64,000 bases of DNA from Clostridia bacterium (GTDB lineage: Bacteria; Bacillota; Clostridia; Christensenellales; Borkfalkiaceae): contig JAGAIW010000138.1 in assembly GCA_017626305.1 (NCBI GenBank), positions 62,001-126,000 on the forward strand, given 5' to 3'. The notes below the pieces were generated by a model. The model did no database searches and was not told the DNA's origin. It worked only from the letters and a program-made list of their open reading frames with translations. Position 1 is the stretch's first letter. The number at the start of each line of letters is the position of its first letter. Below, one piece after another: positions 33,453 to 41,397 of the stretch. Made by a program: the position numbers and the translations under genes.

Positions 33453-34295
33453 ATGAAAAGATTTTTCAAAACGCTTGCAGTCGTGCTTACCGCTGCGATT
33501 TGTTTCGTGTTTACCGCATGCAGCGGCAAACCCGTTAAGGTAATGAAAGATATTCTTCTCACCGAAGAAGACTACGCTTTTGCTATCAACAAGGACAACG
33601 ATACCTTACGTGAAACGGTAAACGGCTACCTTGCCGAATGGGCGGAAGACGACAGCTTGGATACGTTGATTAACTCGTACTTCAACGGCTCGGCTACCTT
33701 CACCTACACCAACAAGACCAACGCGCCTGCAAAAGACGACTTCGTTATGGCAACCAACGCGGCGTTCCCCCCGTTTGAATACAAAAAGGGTTCGGCGTTC
33801 GCCGGGATTGACGTAGAGCTTGCCTATAAAATCGCCACCAAGCTCGGCAAAAATCTGTTCGTCTTTAACATGGACTTTAACGCAATTATTTCCAGCGTTA
33901 AAACGGGCGAAAGCGATATCGGTATGGCGGGTATGACCGTCAACGCTACCCGTTTGAAGGACGTAGATTTCGCTACGCCTTACTATACTTCCGCGCAGGT
34001 AATTACCGTTTTGCAGGAAGACACCACCTTTGACAAATGCAAAACGGCTACCGACGTAGAAAATATTTTGAAAGCCAAAGGCAAGGACTACACGATCGGC
34101 GCGCAAAACGGCACGACGGGGTATATGTACGCAAAGGGCAACGTCGACTTTGAATACGACGGCTTTACCAACTTGACGACGAAGGGCTACAACACGGGCG
34201 CTTTGGCTATGACCGATTTGTCCAACGGAAAAATTAACGCCGTTATTCTTGACTTACAGCCGTCGCTTATGATTGCGCAGAGCACCAACAAATAA
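33453..34295 (+). CDS. Amino-acid ABC transporter binding lipoprotein, apparently circularly permuted
   Basis: A 280-residue periplasmic-binding-protein-like lipoprotein. The signal ends in the lipobox FTAC, with lipidated Cys23. The main body (about 93-275) is a family 3 solute-binding protein: FVMATNAAFPPFEYKKG, GIDVELAYKIATKLGK, GESDIGMAGMTVNATRLKDV and IGAQNGTTGYMY. Residues 36-80 (LTEEDYAFAINKDNDTL, then a helix ending LINSYFNG) look like the segment that normally ends such proteins (LTEEEYAIAV... to KYF). The C-terminus stops at the hinge strand. So the usual C-terminal helix sits at the front. It feeds the permease and ATPase that follow. Confidence 0.88.
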   Translation: MKRFFKTLAVVLTAAICFVFTACSGKPVKVMKDILLTEEDYAFAINKDNDTLRETVNGYLAEWAEDDSLDTLINSYFNGSATFTYTNKTNAPAKDDFVMATNAAFPPFEYKKGSAFAGIDVELAYKIATKLGKNLFVFNMDFNAIISSVKTGESDIGMAGMTVNATRLKDVDFATPYYTSAQVITVLQEDTTFDKCKTATDVENILKAKGKDYTIGAQNGTTGYMYAKGNVDFEYDGFTNLTTKGYNTGALAMTDLSNGKINAVILDLQPSLMIAQSTNK

Positions 34296-34297
34296 GT

Positions 34298-34990
34298 ATG
34301 AGCAGTATACAAACGTTTTGCGAATACTTTTTCACGTACGGGGGGTATAAGGACTATTTGTACGGGCTGTCCAACACCGCGCTTATCGCGGTGTTTGGGC
34401 TGTTAATCGGTTTCGTTATCGGCTGCTTGATTGCCACGGTGAAAATTTTCCCCACGAAAAATCCCTTTATCGTCGTTTTGGAAACGATTGCCGACGGATA
34501 CGTCGCGCTGTTCCGCGGTACGCCGATTGTCGTACAGCTTTTGCTGTTGCATTTCGGGTTATTCCCCTTACTGGGCATTGATTTGGACGCCGTCGTTGAA
34601 GCGATTATTATCTTCGGTTTAAATTCGGGCGCATATATGTCCGAAATTTTGCGCGGGGGTATCAACGCCGTAGACGCAGGGCAAATGGAAGCGGGACGCT
34701 CGCTGGGGTTTGGGTTTGGCGAAACCATGCTGCGTATCATTTTACCGCAAGCCATTAAAAATATCCTGCCCACGCTTGGCAACGAATTTATCGCGCTCTT
34801 AAAAGAAACGTCCGTCGTCAGCTTTATTGCGGTAATCGACGTTACCCGTTCGCTGCAAAGTATCGCCGATTCGACGTACGAATATTTCGTGCCGTATATC
34901 GTACTTGCCATCACCTATCTCGTGATTGTGCTTGTCATCACGTATTTTATCCGTATCATGGAAAGGAGATTGTCGAAAAATGAGCGATAA
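34298..34990 (+). CDS. Amino-acid ABC transporter permease
   Basis: A 230-residue HisM/GlnP-type permease with about five membrane helices. The N-terminal [19 protein letters not shown] and [19 protein letters not shown] are family hallmarks. The EAA loop that docks on the ATPase is near residues 122-150 ([19 protein letters not shown]). It starts 2 bases after the binding-protein stop with no strong ribosome binding site, so it may rely on coupled translation. It overlaps the ATPase gene by 11 bases. Confidence 0.94.
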   Translation: MSSIQTFCEYFFTYGGYKDYLYGLSNTALIAVFGLLIGFVIGCLIATVKIFPTKNPFIVVLETIADGYVALFRGTPIVVQLLLLHFGLFPLLGIDLDAVVEAIIIFGLNSGAYMSEILRGGINAVDAGQMEAGRSLGFGFGETMLRIILPQAIKNILPTLGNEFIALLKETSVVSFIAVIDVTRSLQSIADSTYEYFVPYIVLAITYLVIVLVITYFIRIMERRLSKNER

Positions 34991-35858
34991 CGTAATACTT
35001 TCCGTCAAAAATTTATATAAAAAATTCGGCAAACTAGAAGTACTCAAAGGCATTGATATCGACATTAAAAAAGGCGACGTCGTTGCCGTAATCGGCCCGT
35101 CAGGCTGCGGAAAATCCACCTTTCTTCGCTGTTTAAACCGCTTGGAAACACCAACCGCTGGTGAAATATTATTTGAAGGCAATTACATTTTCAAAAACGA
35201 ACGCATTTATTTAAAGCAACGCTTAAAATCTTTTGTCTTGCCCAAGAACGCGGACGACGCCACAAAAACGGAGTACGAAAACTTAAAAGCGGAATACGCG
35301 GCTTTGCGTAAAGAAGAAAAAGCCATTGAAAAATACCTGCAAAAGCATTTGGATTTACACCGCCAAAAAATCGGTATGGTTTTCCAGCAGTTTAACTTAT
35401 TCCCCCATCTTACCGTCCTGCAAAACGTCACGCTCGCCCCTATTCGTTTAAAAAAACTTTCGCAAGAAGACGCTCAAGCGCAGGCGCAAAGGCTGTTAAA
35501 ATTAGTCGGCTTGGAAGATAAGGCAAACGTATACCCGTCCACTCTTTCGGGCGGACAAAAACAGCGTATCGCTATCGTGCGCGCCTTAGCTATGAGCCCC
35601 GACGTCATGCTGTTTGACGAGCCCACTTCCGCCCTTGACCCTGAAATGGTCGGCGAAGTGTTAAAGGTTATCACCGACCTTGCTAAGGACGGTATGACCA
35701 TGGTGGTGGTTACGCATGAAATGGGCTTTGCCAAGGAAGTGGCAAACCGCGTTATTTTCATGAGCGAAGGCGTTATCAAGGAAGAAAACGAACCCAAGGC
35801 GTTCTTCGCAAATCCCAAAGACGAACGGTTGAAGGAATTCCTTTCCAAAGTACTCTAA
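34980..35858 (+). CDS. Amino-acid ABC transporter ATPase with helical insertion
   Basis: A 292-residue GlnQ-type ATPase. Walker A is GPSGCGKST (about residues 37-45), the Q-loop is [13 protein letters not shown], the signature is LSGGQKQR and Walker B is [13 protein letters not shown]. It is about 50 residues longer than the usual 240. The excess is a charged, probably helical insertion between Walker A and the Q-loop (about residues 70-125, with [19 protein letters not shown]). GAAAGGAG precedes ATG 34980; a longer reading from 34926 lies inside the permease and is rejected. A terminator follows. Confidence 0.94.
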   Translation: MSDNVILSVKNLYKKFGKLEVLKGIDIDIKKGDVVAVIGPSGCGKSTFLRCLNRLETPTAGEILFEGNYIFKNERIYLKQRLKSFVLPKNADDATKTEYENLKAEYAALRKEEKAIEKYLQKHLDLHRQKIGMVFQQFNLFPHLTVLQNVTLAPIRLKKLSQEDAQAQAQRLLKLVGLEDKANVYPSTLSGGQKQRIAIVRALAMSPDVMLFDEPTSALDPEMVGEVLKVITDLAKDGMTMVVVTHEMGFAKEVANRVIFMSEGVIKEENEPKAFFANPKDERLKEFLSKVL

Positions 35859-35868
35859 AACAAAATAT

Positions 35869-35900
35869 AATCCCTTGCCGTGACGGCAAGGGATTTTTTT
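35869..35900. terminator. Strong terminator after the amino-acid ABC operon
   Basis: Perfect 12-bp stem AATCCCTTGCCG/CGGCAAGGGATT, TGA loop, then TTTTTTT on the plus strand. It also lies just after the convergent GT8 gene and may work in both directions. Confidence 0.92.
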
Positions 35901-36720
35901 ATTTTTCAAACTCTTCCTTTAAAGCAAGGTATTCGTTTAAGATATCGTCAAAGCAGGTATAGCGGAATACTTTATGCACCCTATCCACGTGCCATTGTTT
36001 GACGTTTTCGGTGTGCGGATAAGGCAGGTAAAACAGTCGCTTGGAAAAATGCCGCACTACCGTCTTTTTATAGAGAAATTTTTGGTCGTTAAACCGTTGC
36101 GATATCATTTTCTTTTTCGTCGTCGAACGGATTAGCGCCGACTGATCGGCAAAGAGCAGTTTTTTCCGTCTGATTTGCGCCCTTGCTTTTTCAAAAATAC
36201 CCGTTTCGCGGCAGCGTTTCATGTTAAACAATAACACCCCTGCGTTGATATAATTCGGGTACAGCAAAAACTTTCCGTAATGATCTCTTGCGGCGGCGTA
36301 TTCCACCCCCGACACGTCGATATCGTAGAGCAAAGAAATATCCTTATGCAGCATGATATCCGCGTCCAAATACAACAGCTTATCAGGCAGCTCCACCAAA
36401 TCGGCAAGCAAACGCAACAGCGTATACGGCGAACAATAGCAGCCTTCGTTGGGGCTTTGTTTTAAGTGCGTTTCATATAAATCCGTCACGTCGTAGAGCA
36501 AAACCTTGGTGTCCGCATTGTGTTTTTGTAACGCCCGTTCCATAAACGCCCTGTGTTTTTCTTGCATAGCCGTATAAGCGGGTTTCACGCGCGTAAGCTC
36601 CATGGTGAATATATAAACGCGCAAGGGCTTAGGCGTTTGCATACGCATAACGATAGACAGCGCGGACGTCAACACACCGTCAAACACTTTATCATTTCCG
36701 CAATATAATACGTTCATCAT
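35899..36720 (-). CDS. Family 8 glycosyltransferase
   Basis: A 273-residue GT8 enzyme. The N-terminal strand NVLYCGNDKVFDGVLTSALS, the metal-binding LLYLDADIMLHKD (DxD near residue 118) and NYINAGVLLFNMKRCRE are typical. C-terminal HFSKRLFYLPYPHTENVKQW contains the conserved His region. GT8 enzymes move glucose or galactose from UDP-sugars to lipids or glycans; the acceptor is unknown. It overlaps the acyltransferase gene by 4 bases and ends a four-gene operon with a heterodimeric exporter. Confidence 0.9.
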   Translation of the reverse strand: MMNVLYCGNDKVFDGVLTSALSIVMRMQTPKPLRVYIFTMELTRVKPAYTAMQEKHRAFMERALQKHNADTKVLLYDVTDLYETHLKQSPNEGCYCSPYTLLRLLADLVELPDKLLYLDADIMLHKDISLLYDIDVSGVEYAAARDHYGKFLLYPNYINAGVLLFNMKRCRETGIFEKARAQIRRKKLLFADQSALIRSTTKKKMISQRFNDQKFLYKKTVVRHFSKRLFYLPYPHTENVKQWHVDRVHKVFRYTCFDDILNEYLALKEEFEK

Positions 36721-37508
36721 TCTTCTTTCTCCTTAGGACGGTAGGCGATATATTCGCAGCTGGAAAGCGCGGCGCGGCTACGCATGGTTTCGTATACTCT
36801 ATCGCGCAAGCGCTGCGCCTGCTCTTTGGCGGGCAAATCTCTATCGGGATAAAACGGTCCGTCAAGATAGGTAACCGCTTTGGGCTTTATCCCCCGTCTA
36901 CGTTTTTGATAGGTGGTCGTCATGACGAAACACGGCGCGTTATATTCCACGGGGTAACGAAAGGACTTTGCCGAAAAATTACGAATACCGATATAGTACG
37001 GCCAAATATGCGCTTCGGGGTAAATGGCGATACAATGTCCTTGACCGTAGCGCAAAGCAATCGCCGCCTTAAAGTTTTTCGCCGCCTGCAAGGTATCGGG
37101 CAGGGGTAATGCGCCCATGTACGGGGTTATCTTGCCCATAACAGGCATGGAAACGTTGTTGGCGTGCACGATTATCGAAACCTTTTTAGGCATACACGCA
37201 AGGGACGGGATAAAGGCGTCCGCCGTTTCCTGCGTGTGGTTAGCGAACAAGAAATATCCCCCCTTCACGCCTTTGAGTACTTGACGGTTCTTTACCTTCC
37301 ATTTGAGCTTACATTTACAATACAACCACGCAAGCGGCGTGGCAAGCAAGCGGTAACAAATAAAACGCGCAAGCCGTCCGAAAAAGCCGTCGCGGATATA
37401 GCGGTAATCCCCGTCGATTTTTTTCGGGATAATGACCGCCGACGAAAATTCGTCGGCGGTTTCATCTGTGTAATATTCCGTTTTAACGGGTAGTCTTTTT
37501 TCTTGCAT
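36717..37508 (-). CDS. Lysophospholipid acyltransferase family protein (PlsC-like)
   Basis: A 263-residue membrane-associated acyltransferase. The catalytic block is YFLFANHTQETADAFIPSL, where His and Asp are separated by five residues rather than the four of the textbook motif. The second block is AIYPEAHIWPYY. Related Firmicutes proteins share this NHTQ form. ATG 37508 is preferred to an in-frame TTG at 37523. It would acylate a lysophospholipid or a glycolipid. Its operon partners, GT8 and an ABC exporter, suggest that it works on a cell-surface glycolipid. Confidence 0.86.
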   Translation of the reverse strand: MQEKRLPVKTEYYTDETADEFSSAVIIPKKIDGDYRYIRDGFFGRLARFICYRLLATPLAWLYCKCKLKWKVKNRQVLKGVKGGYFLFANHTQETADAFIPSLACMPKKVSIIVHANNVSMPVMGKITPYMGALPLPDTLQAAKNFKAAIALRYGQGHCIAIYPEAHIWPYYIGIRNFSAKSFRYPVEYNAPCFVMTTTYQKRRRGIKPKAVTYLDGPFYPDRDLPAKEQAQRLRDRVYETMRSRAALSSCEYIAYRPKEKEE

Positions 37509-37509
37509 A

Positions 37510-39489
37510 TTATTCCAACTCAAACGCGCCCGTATACAGTTGATAGTACGTGCCCTTTTGTTCTAACAGCTGTTCGTGCGTGCCGCGTTCGATAATCTTA
37601 CCGTGGTCAAGCACCATAATCGCGTCCGAATTACGGACGGTGGAAAGGCGGTGCGCAATGACGAAAACCGTTCTACCGTGCATGAGTTTATCCATACCGT
37701 CTTGCACGAGCGCTTCGGTGCGCGTGTCGATAGACGACGTCGCTTCGTCCAAAATCATAACGGGCGTATCCGCCACTTCCGCGCGCGCAATAGACAATAG
37801 CTGTCTTTGCCCTTGCGAAAGGTTAGAGCCGTTGTTGGTCAAAAGCGTATCGTATCCGTCGGGCAAACGACGAATAAAGTCGTCCGCGTTAGCCAGCTTT
37901 GCCGCCGCAATACATTCTTCGTCCGTAGCGTCCAACCGTCCGTAACGGATATTTTCCATAACCGTACCCGTAAACAGGTTGGTGTCCTGTAAAACGATAC
38001 CAAGCGATCGGCGTAAATCACTCTTTTTGATTTTATTGATGTTAATACCGTCGTAACGGATTTTTCCGTCGGCAATATCGTAAAAACGGTTGATAAGGTT
38101 GGTAATCGTCGTTTTCCCTGCGCCCGTCGCGCCGACAAACGCAATTTGCTGACCGGGCTTAGCGTACAGCGAAACGCCACTAAGCACCTGCTTTTCGGGT
38201 ACGTAGCCAAAGTCTACGTTTTCCAAAACGATATCCCCTTTCAGCTCGGTATACGTCGTGGTGTTATCCGCTTTATGGTAATGTTTCCAAGCCCACAGCC
38301 CCGTACGGTGCTCCGTTTCGGAAAGCGTGCCGTCTTCATTCCGCACGGCATGGACGAGCGTAACGTACCCTTCGTCCGTTTCCGATTCTTGATCCATCAG
38401 CGTAAACGCGCGGCTTGCGCCTGCAAGCCCCATGGCGATCATGGATACCTGTTGGGACATTTGGTTGACGATTTGCGTGAAGTTTCTCGACATACCAAGA
38501 AAAGCCACGATCGTACCGATTGACAGCGTTTCGATACCGAAAAAGATGCTCGATATCCCGATATTCTTTGCGCCCAAGGTATATAAAAGTCCACCGATAA
38601 TGGCAAGTAAAACGTAGGTGAAGTTCCCGATATTGCTAAGGATAGGCCCTAAAATATTCCCAAATTTATGCGCGCGCTGGCTGTCTTGATACAGCTGTGT
38701 ATTCAGCTTATCAAAATCTTCCTTCGCACGTTCTTCATGAGTAAAGACCTTGACGACCTTTTGCCCCTTCATCATTTCTTCCACAAACCCTTCTGCGCGG
38801 GCGAGGGAAGTCTGTTGCGCAACCATGAATTTTGCGCTGTTGCCGCCGATAATTTTGACGACGAGCGTCATTGCCACCGTACAAAGCAACACCACCGCAA
38901 ACAGCCAAAGGCTGTTCCACAGCATAAACCCTACGGACGCAAGCAGCGTAATCGAGCTGGAAAACAGCGTAGGCAAGCTTTGCCCGATAAGCTGACGACA
39001 AGCGTCGGTATCGTTGGTGTACGTACTCATGATATCGCCGTGTGCGTGCGTGTCGAAATACTTAATAGGCAGGGTTTGCATTTTGGTAAACATATCCTTA
39101 CGCAAATGATACAGCATACCCTGCGTAACCGTCGCCATAATTCTATGCCAAAAGAACCCTGCGATAATGACGGTGAGATATATCCCCGACATGGTAAGCA
39201 CGATACTAAGTAGCGTACCTGCAACGGCGTCAAAGCCTTGCGCTACCCCGGGTTCGATAACGTCGTCGATCAGCGATTGCACGAACACCGACGAAACCAA
39301 GCTGCCCATGGCGTTGATAATAATGCAAAGGAATATAAACAGCATTTGCCATTTATAATACTTAAATACCGTTTTGAGCAATCTTCCCAGCGTACCTTTT
39401 TTAATCGCGCCCTTCGGGACGGGCATACCGCGCCCGCGCATAGGACGCATGGGACGGGGTTTTTGCTGATAGCCTTTTTCTTCGGACAT
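37510..39489 (-). CDS. Heterodimeric ABC exporter, subunit with canonical ATPase site
   Basis: A 659-residue half-transporter: an N-terminal Arg/Pro-rich tail (about 1-30, RPMRPMRGRGMPVP), six membrane helices (about 45-340) and an ATPase domain. Walker A is VGATGAGKTTI, the signature is LSQGQRQL and Walker B is VMILDEATSSID with the catalytic Glu. A segment of about 45 residues with charged and aromatic content (RNEDGTLSETEHRTGLW) extends the linker before the ATPase domain. It pairs with the next gene, whose stop overlaps its start in TAATG. Confidence 0.93.
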   Translation of the reverse strand: MSEEKGYQQKPRPMRPMRGRGMPVPKGAIKKGTLGRLLKTVFKYYKWQMLFIFLCIIINAMGSLVSSVFVQSLIDDVIEPGVAQGFDAVAGTLLSIVLTMSGIYLTVIIAGFFWHRIMATVTQGMLYHLRKDMFTKMQTLPIKYFDTHAHGDIMSTYTNDTDACRQLIGQSLPTLFSSSITLLASVGFMLWNSLWLFAVVLLCTVAMTLVVKIIGGNSAKFMVAQQTSLARAEGFVEEMMKGQKVVKVFTHEERAKEDFDKLNTQLYQDSQRAHKFGNILGPILSNIGNFTYVLLAIIGGLLYTLGAKNIGISSIFFGIETLSIGTIVAFLGMSRNFTQIVNQMSQQVSMIAMGLAGASRAFTLMDQESETDEGYVTLVHAVRNEDGTLSETEHRTGLWAWKHYHKADNTTTYTELKGDIVLENVDFGYVPEKQVLSGVSLYAKPGQQIAFVGATGAGKTTITNLINRFYDIADGKIRYDGININKIKKSDLRRSLGIVLQDTNLFTGTVMENIRYGRLDATDEECIAAAKLANADDFIRRLPDGYDTLLTNNGSNLSQGQRQLLSIARAEVADTPVMILDEATSSIDTRTEALVQDGMDKLMHGRTVFVIAHRLSTVRNSDAIMVLDHGKIIERGTHEQLLEQKGTYYQLYTGAFELE

Positions 39490-41267
39490 TACGCTTCACC
39501 CCCTTCCGTTTCCACCGCGCGGCTCTTCGTCTGCGCGTCGTAAATTTCTTTATAAATTTCGCTTGTTTGTAACAGCTCGTCGTGATTACCGCACGCCAAA
39601 ATTTTACCGCCGTCTAAAACGATAATCTTATCCGCGTGTTCTACCGACGCAATACGCTGCGCGATAATAATCTTCGTCGTATCGGGGATTTCCTGCGTAA
39701 AAGCGTGGCGAATGAGCGCGTCCGTCTTAGTATCTACCGCGCTGGTGCTATCGTCCAAAATAAGCACCTTGGGTTTTCTAAGCAACGCGCGCGCAATACA
39801 AAGGCGTTGTTTTTGTCCGCCCGAAACGTTCGTGCCGCCCTGTTCGATATACGTGTCGTAGCCGTCTGGGAAAGCGTTGATAAATTCGTCGGCTTGCGCC
39901 AGCTGACATACGCGGACAAGTTCTTCGTCCGTCGCGTTTTCATTCCCCCAACGCAGGTTTTCCTTAATCGTACCCGAAAAAAGCACGTTCTTTTGCAAAA
40001 CGATAGAAACGTCTTTTCTAAGCGTATCCAAATGATAATCCTTGACGTTAACGCCGCCCACGTATACGTTCCCTTCCGTCGCGTCGTATAAACGGGGAAT
40101 GAGCTGAATGAGCGTCGTTTTCGACGAGCCTGTCGAGCCTAAAATCCCCACCGTTTCCCCTGCGTTTATCGTCAAATCAATATCCGAAAGCGCGTATTTG
40201 CCCGCTTTTTCGGAATATTTAAAGCTGACGTTTTCAAAACGGATAGAGCCGTCTTTCACTTCCGTAACGCCGTTTTCGGGACTGACGATATCCGACTGCT
40301 TGGTTAACACTTCGCTGATACGGCGCGCCGATTCAAAAGACATGGTAATCATGACGAATACCATGGAGAACATCATACAGCAAGAAAGCACCTGTATCCC
40401 GTAAGTAATCAGCGCGGATAATTCGGTGGGCGTAAAGTCGCCGCTAAGCGTACCCGATTGAATAATCGCCGTTGCGCCAAGATAAGAAATAAGTACCGCC
40501 GCCACGTTGATAAAAAACGTCATAATGGGGTTGTTAAGCGCAAGAATTTTTTCTGCTTTCGTGAAATCGTTACGTACTTCGCTTGCCGCTTTGTCAAACT
40601 TTTGCGTTTCGTACTGTTCACGAACGAACGATTTAACCACGCGGATACCCCCTACGTTTTCCTGTACGGAATTGTTCAAGGCGTCGTACTTTTTAAAAAT
40701 ACGCTTGAAAAAGGGCATGACCACGCGCATAATGGCAATCAAACACAGCGCCAAAAGGGGCATGATGACGATAAAAATCCAAGCAAGGCTTGCGTTAATC
40801 GTAAAGCTCATGATAATGGCGAAAATAAACTGCAAGGGTACGCGGATAGCAATACGCAAGCACATTTGATAGGATTGCTGTACGTTGGTAACGTCCGTCG
40901 TCAAACGGGTAACCAGCGACGACGTGGAAAATTCGTCCACGTTGGCAAACGAGAATTTTTGCACCTTATAAAAAAGGTCGTGACGTAAGTTGCTAGCAAA
41001 GCCGCAGCTTGCCGTTGCGGCAAACTGCCCCGCCAAAACGCCGCTCATAATCGAAAAGCAAGCAAGCAAAATCAAAATACCGCCGTACGTTAAAATATGC
41101 GCCATTGCGCCTTCCTGCGCCAACGCATCCTGATTGATCATCTGCGCCATAAAAAAGGGAATCAGACATTCGCACAGAGCTTCAAGCGCCATGAAAAAGG
41201 GCGTAATGACAGACGGTTTTTTGTATTGCCTTACGCTTTTGAGTAAAGGTTTAATCGTCTTTACCAT
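39489..41267 (-). CDS. Heterodimeric ABC exporter, subunit with degenerate Walker B
   Basis: A 592-residue half-transporter with six helices (about 15-310) and an ATPase domain. Walker A is LGSTGSSKTTL and the signature is VSGGQKQRL. Walker B is VLILDDSTSAVD, where Asp replaces the catalytic Glu. One degenerate and one intact site is the mark of heterodimeric exporters such as TM287/288 and BmrCD. It is the first gene of the operon, behind a fully consensus promoter, but its best ribosome binding site (AAGGAG) is about 14 bases from the ATG, longer than usual. Substrate unknown. Confidence 0.94.
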   Translation of the reverse strand: MVKTIKPLLKSVRQYKKPSVITPFFMALEALCECLIPFFMAQMINQDALAQEGAMAHILTYGGILILLACFSIMSGVLAGQFAATASCGFASNLRHDLFYKVQKFSFANVDEFSTSSLVTRLTTDVTNVQQSYQMCLRIAIRVPLQFIFAIIMSFTINASLAWIFIVIMPLLALCLIAIMRVVMPFFKRIFKKYDALNNSVQENVGGIRVVKSFVREQYETQKFDKAASEVRNDFTKAEKILALNNPIMTFFINVAAVLISYLGATAIIQSGTLSGDFTPTELSALITYGIQVLSCCMMFSMVFVMITMSFESARRISEVLTKQSDIVSPENGVTEVKDGSIRFENVSFKYSEKAGKYALSDIDLTINAGETVGILGSTGSSKTTLIQLIPRLYDATEGNVYVGGVNVKDYHLDTLRKDVSIVLQKNVLFSGTIKENLRWGNENATDEELVRVCQLAQADEFINAFPDGYDTYIEQGGTNVSGGQKQRLCIARALLRKPKVLILDDSTSAVDTKTDALIRHAFTQEIPDTTKIIIAQRIASVEHADKIIVLDGGKILACGNHDELLQTSEIYKEIYDAQTKSRAVETEGGEA

Positions 41268-41304
41268 CTGTTGATTTCAAACTCCTTAGATTAAGTATAT
41301 TGTC

Positions 41305-41333
41305 ATTATAGTACTTTGAAAAAATAATGTCAA
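41305..41333 (-). promoter_or_regulatory. Fully consensus sigma-A promoter for the exporter–acyltransferase–GT8 operon
   Basis: Minus-strand TTGACA (41333-41328), 17-base spacer, TATAAT (41310-41305). Confidence 0.88.
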
Positions 41334-41346
41334 ACGCTCAAACGCA

Positions 41347-41395
41347 AAAATGCGGACTTTCACCGCATTTTCATTTTACAGTCCCTTTGGGACTG
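41347..41395 (-). terminator. Two hairpins after the YhaN-like gene
   Basis: CAGTCCC-TTT-GGGACTG (41379-41395) lies right behind the stop codon. It is followed by AAAATGCGG/CCGCATTTT (41347-41355 with 41363-41371) and then T-rich DNA on the minus strand. The second is the likely terminator. Confidence 0.75.
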
Positions 41396-41397
41396 AG

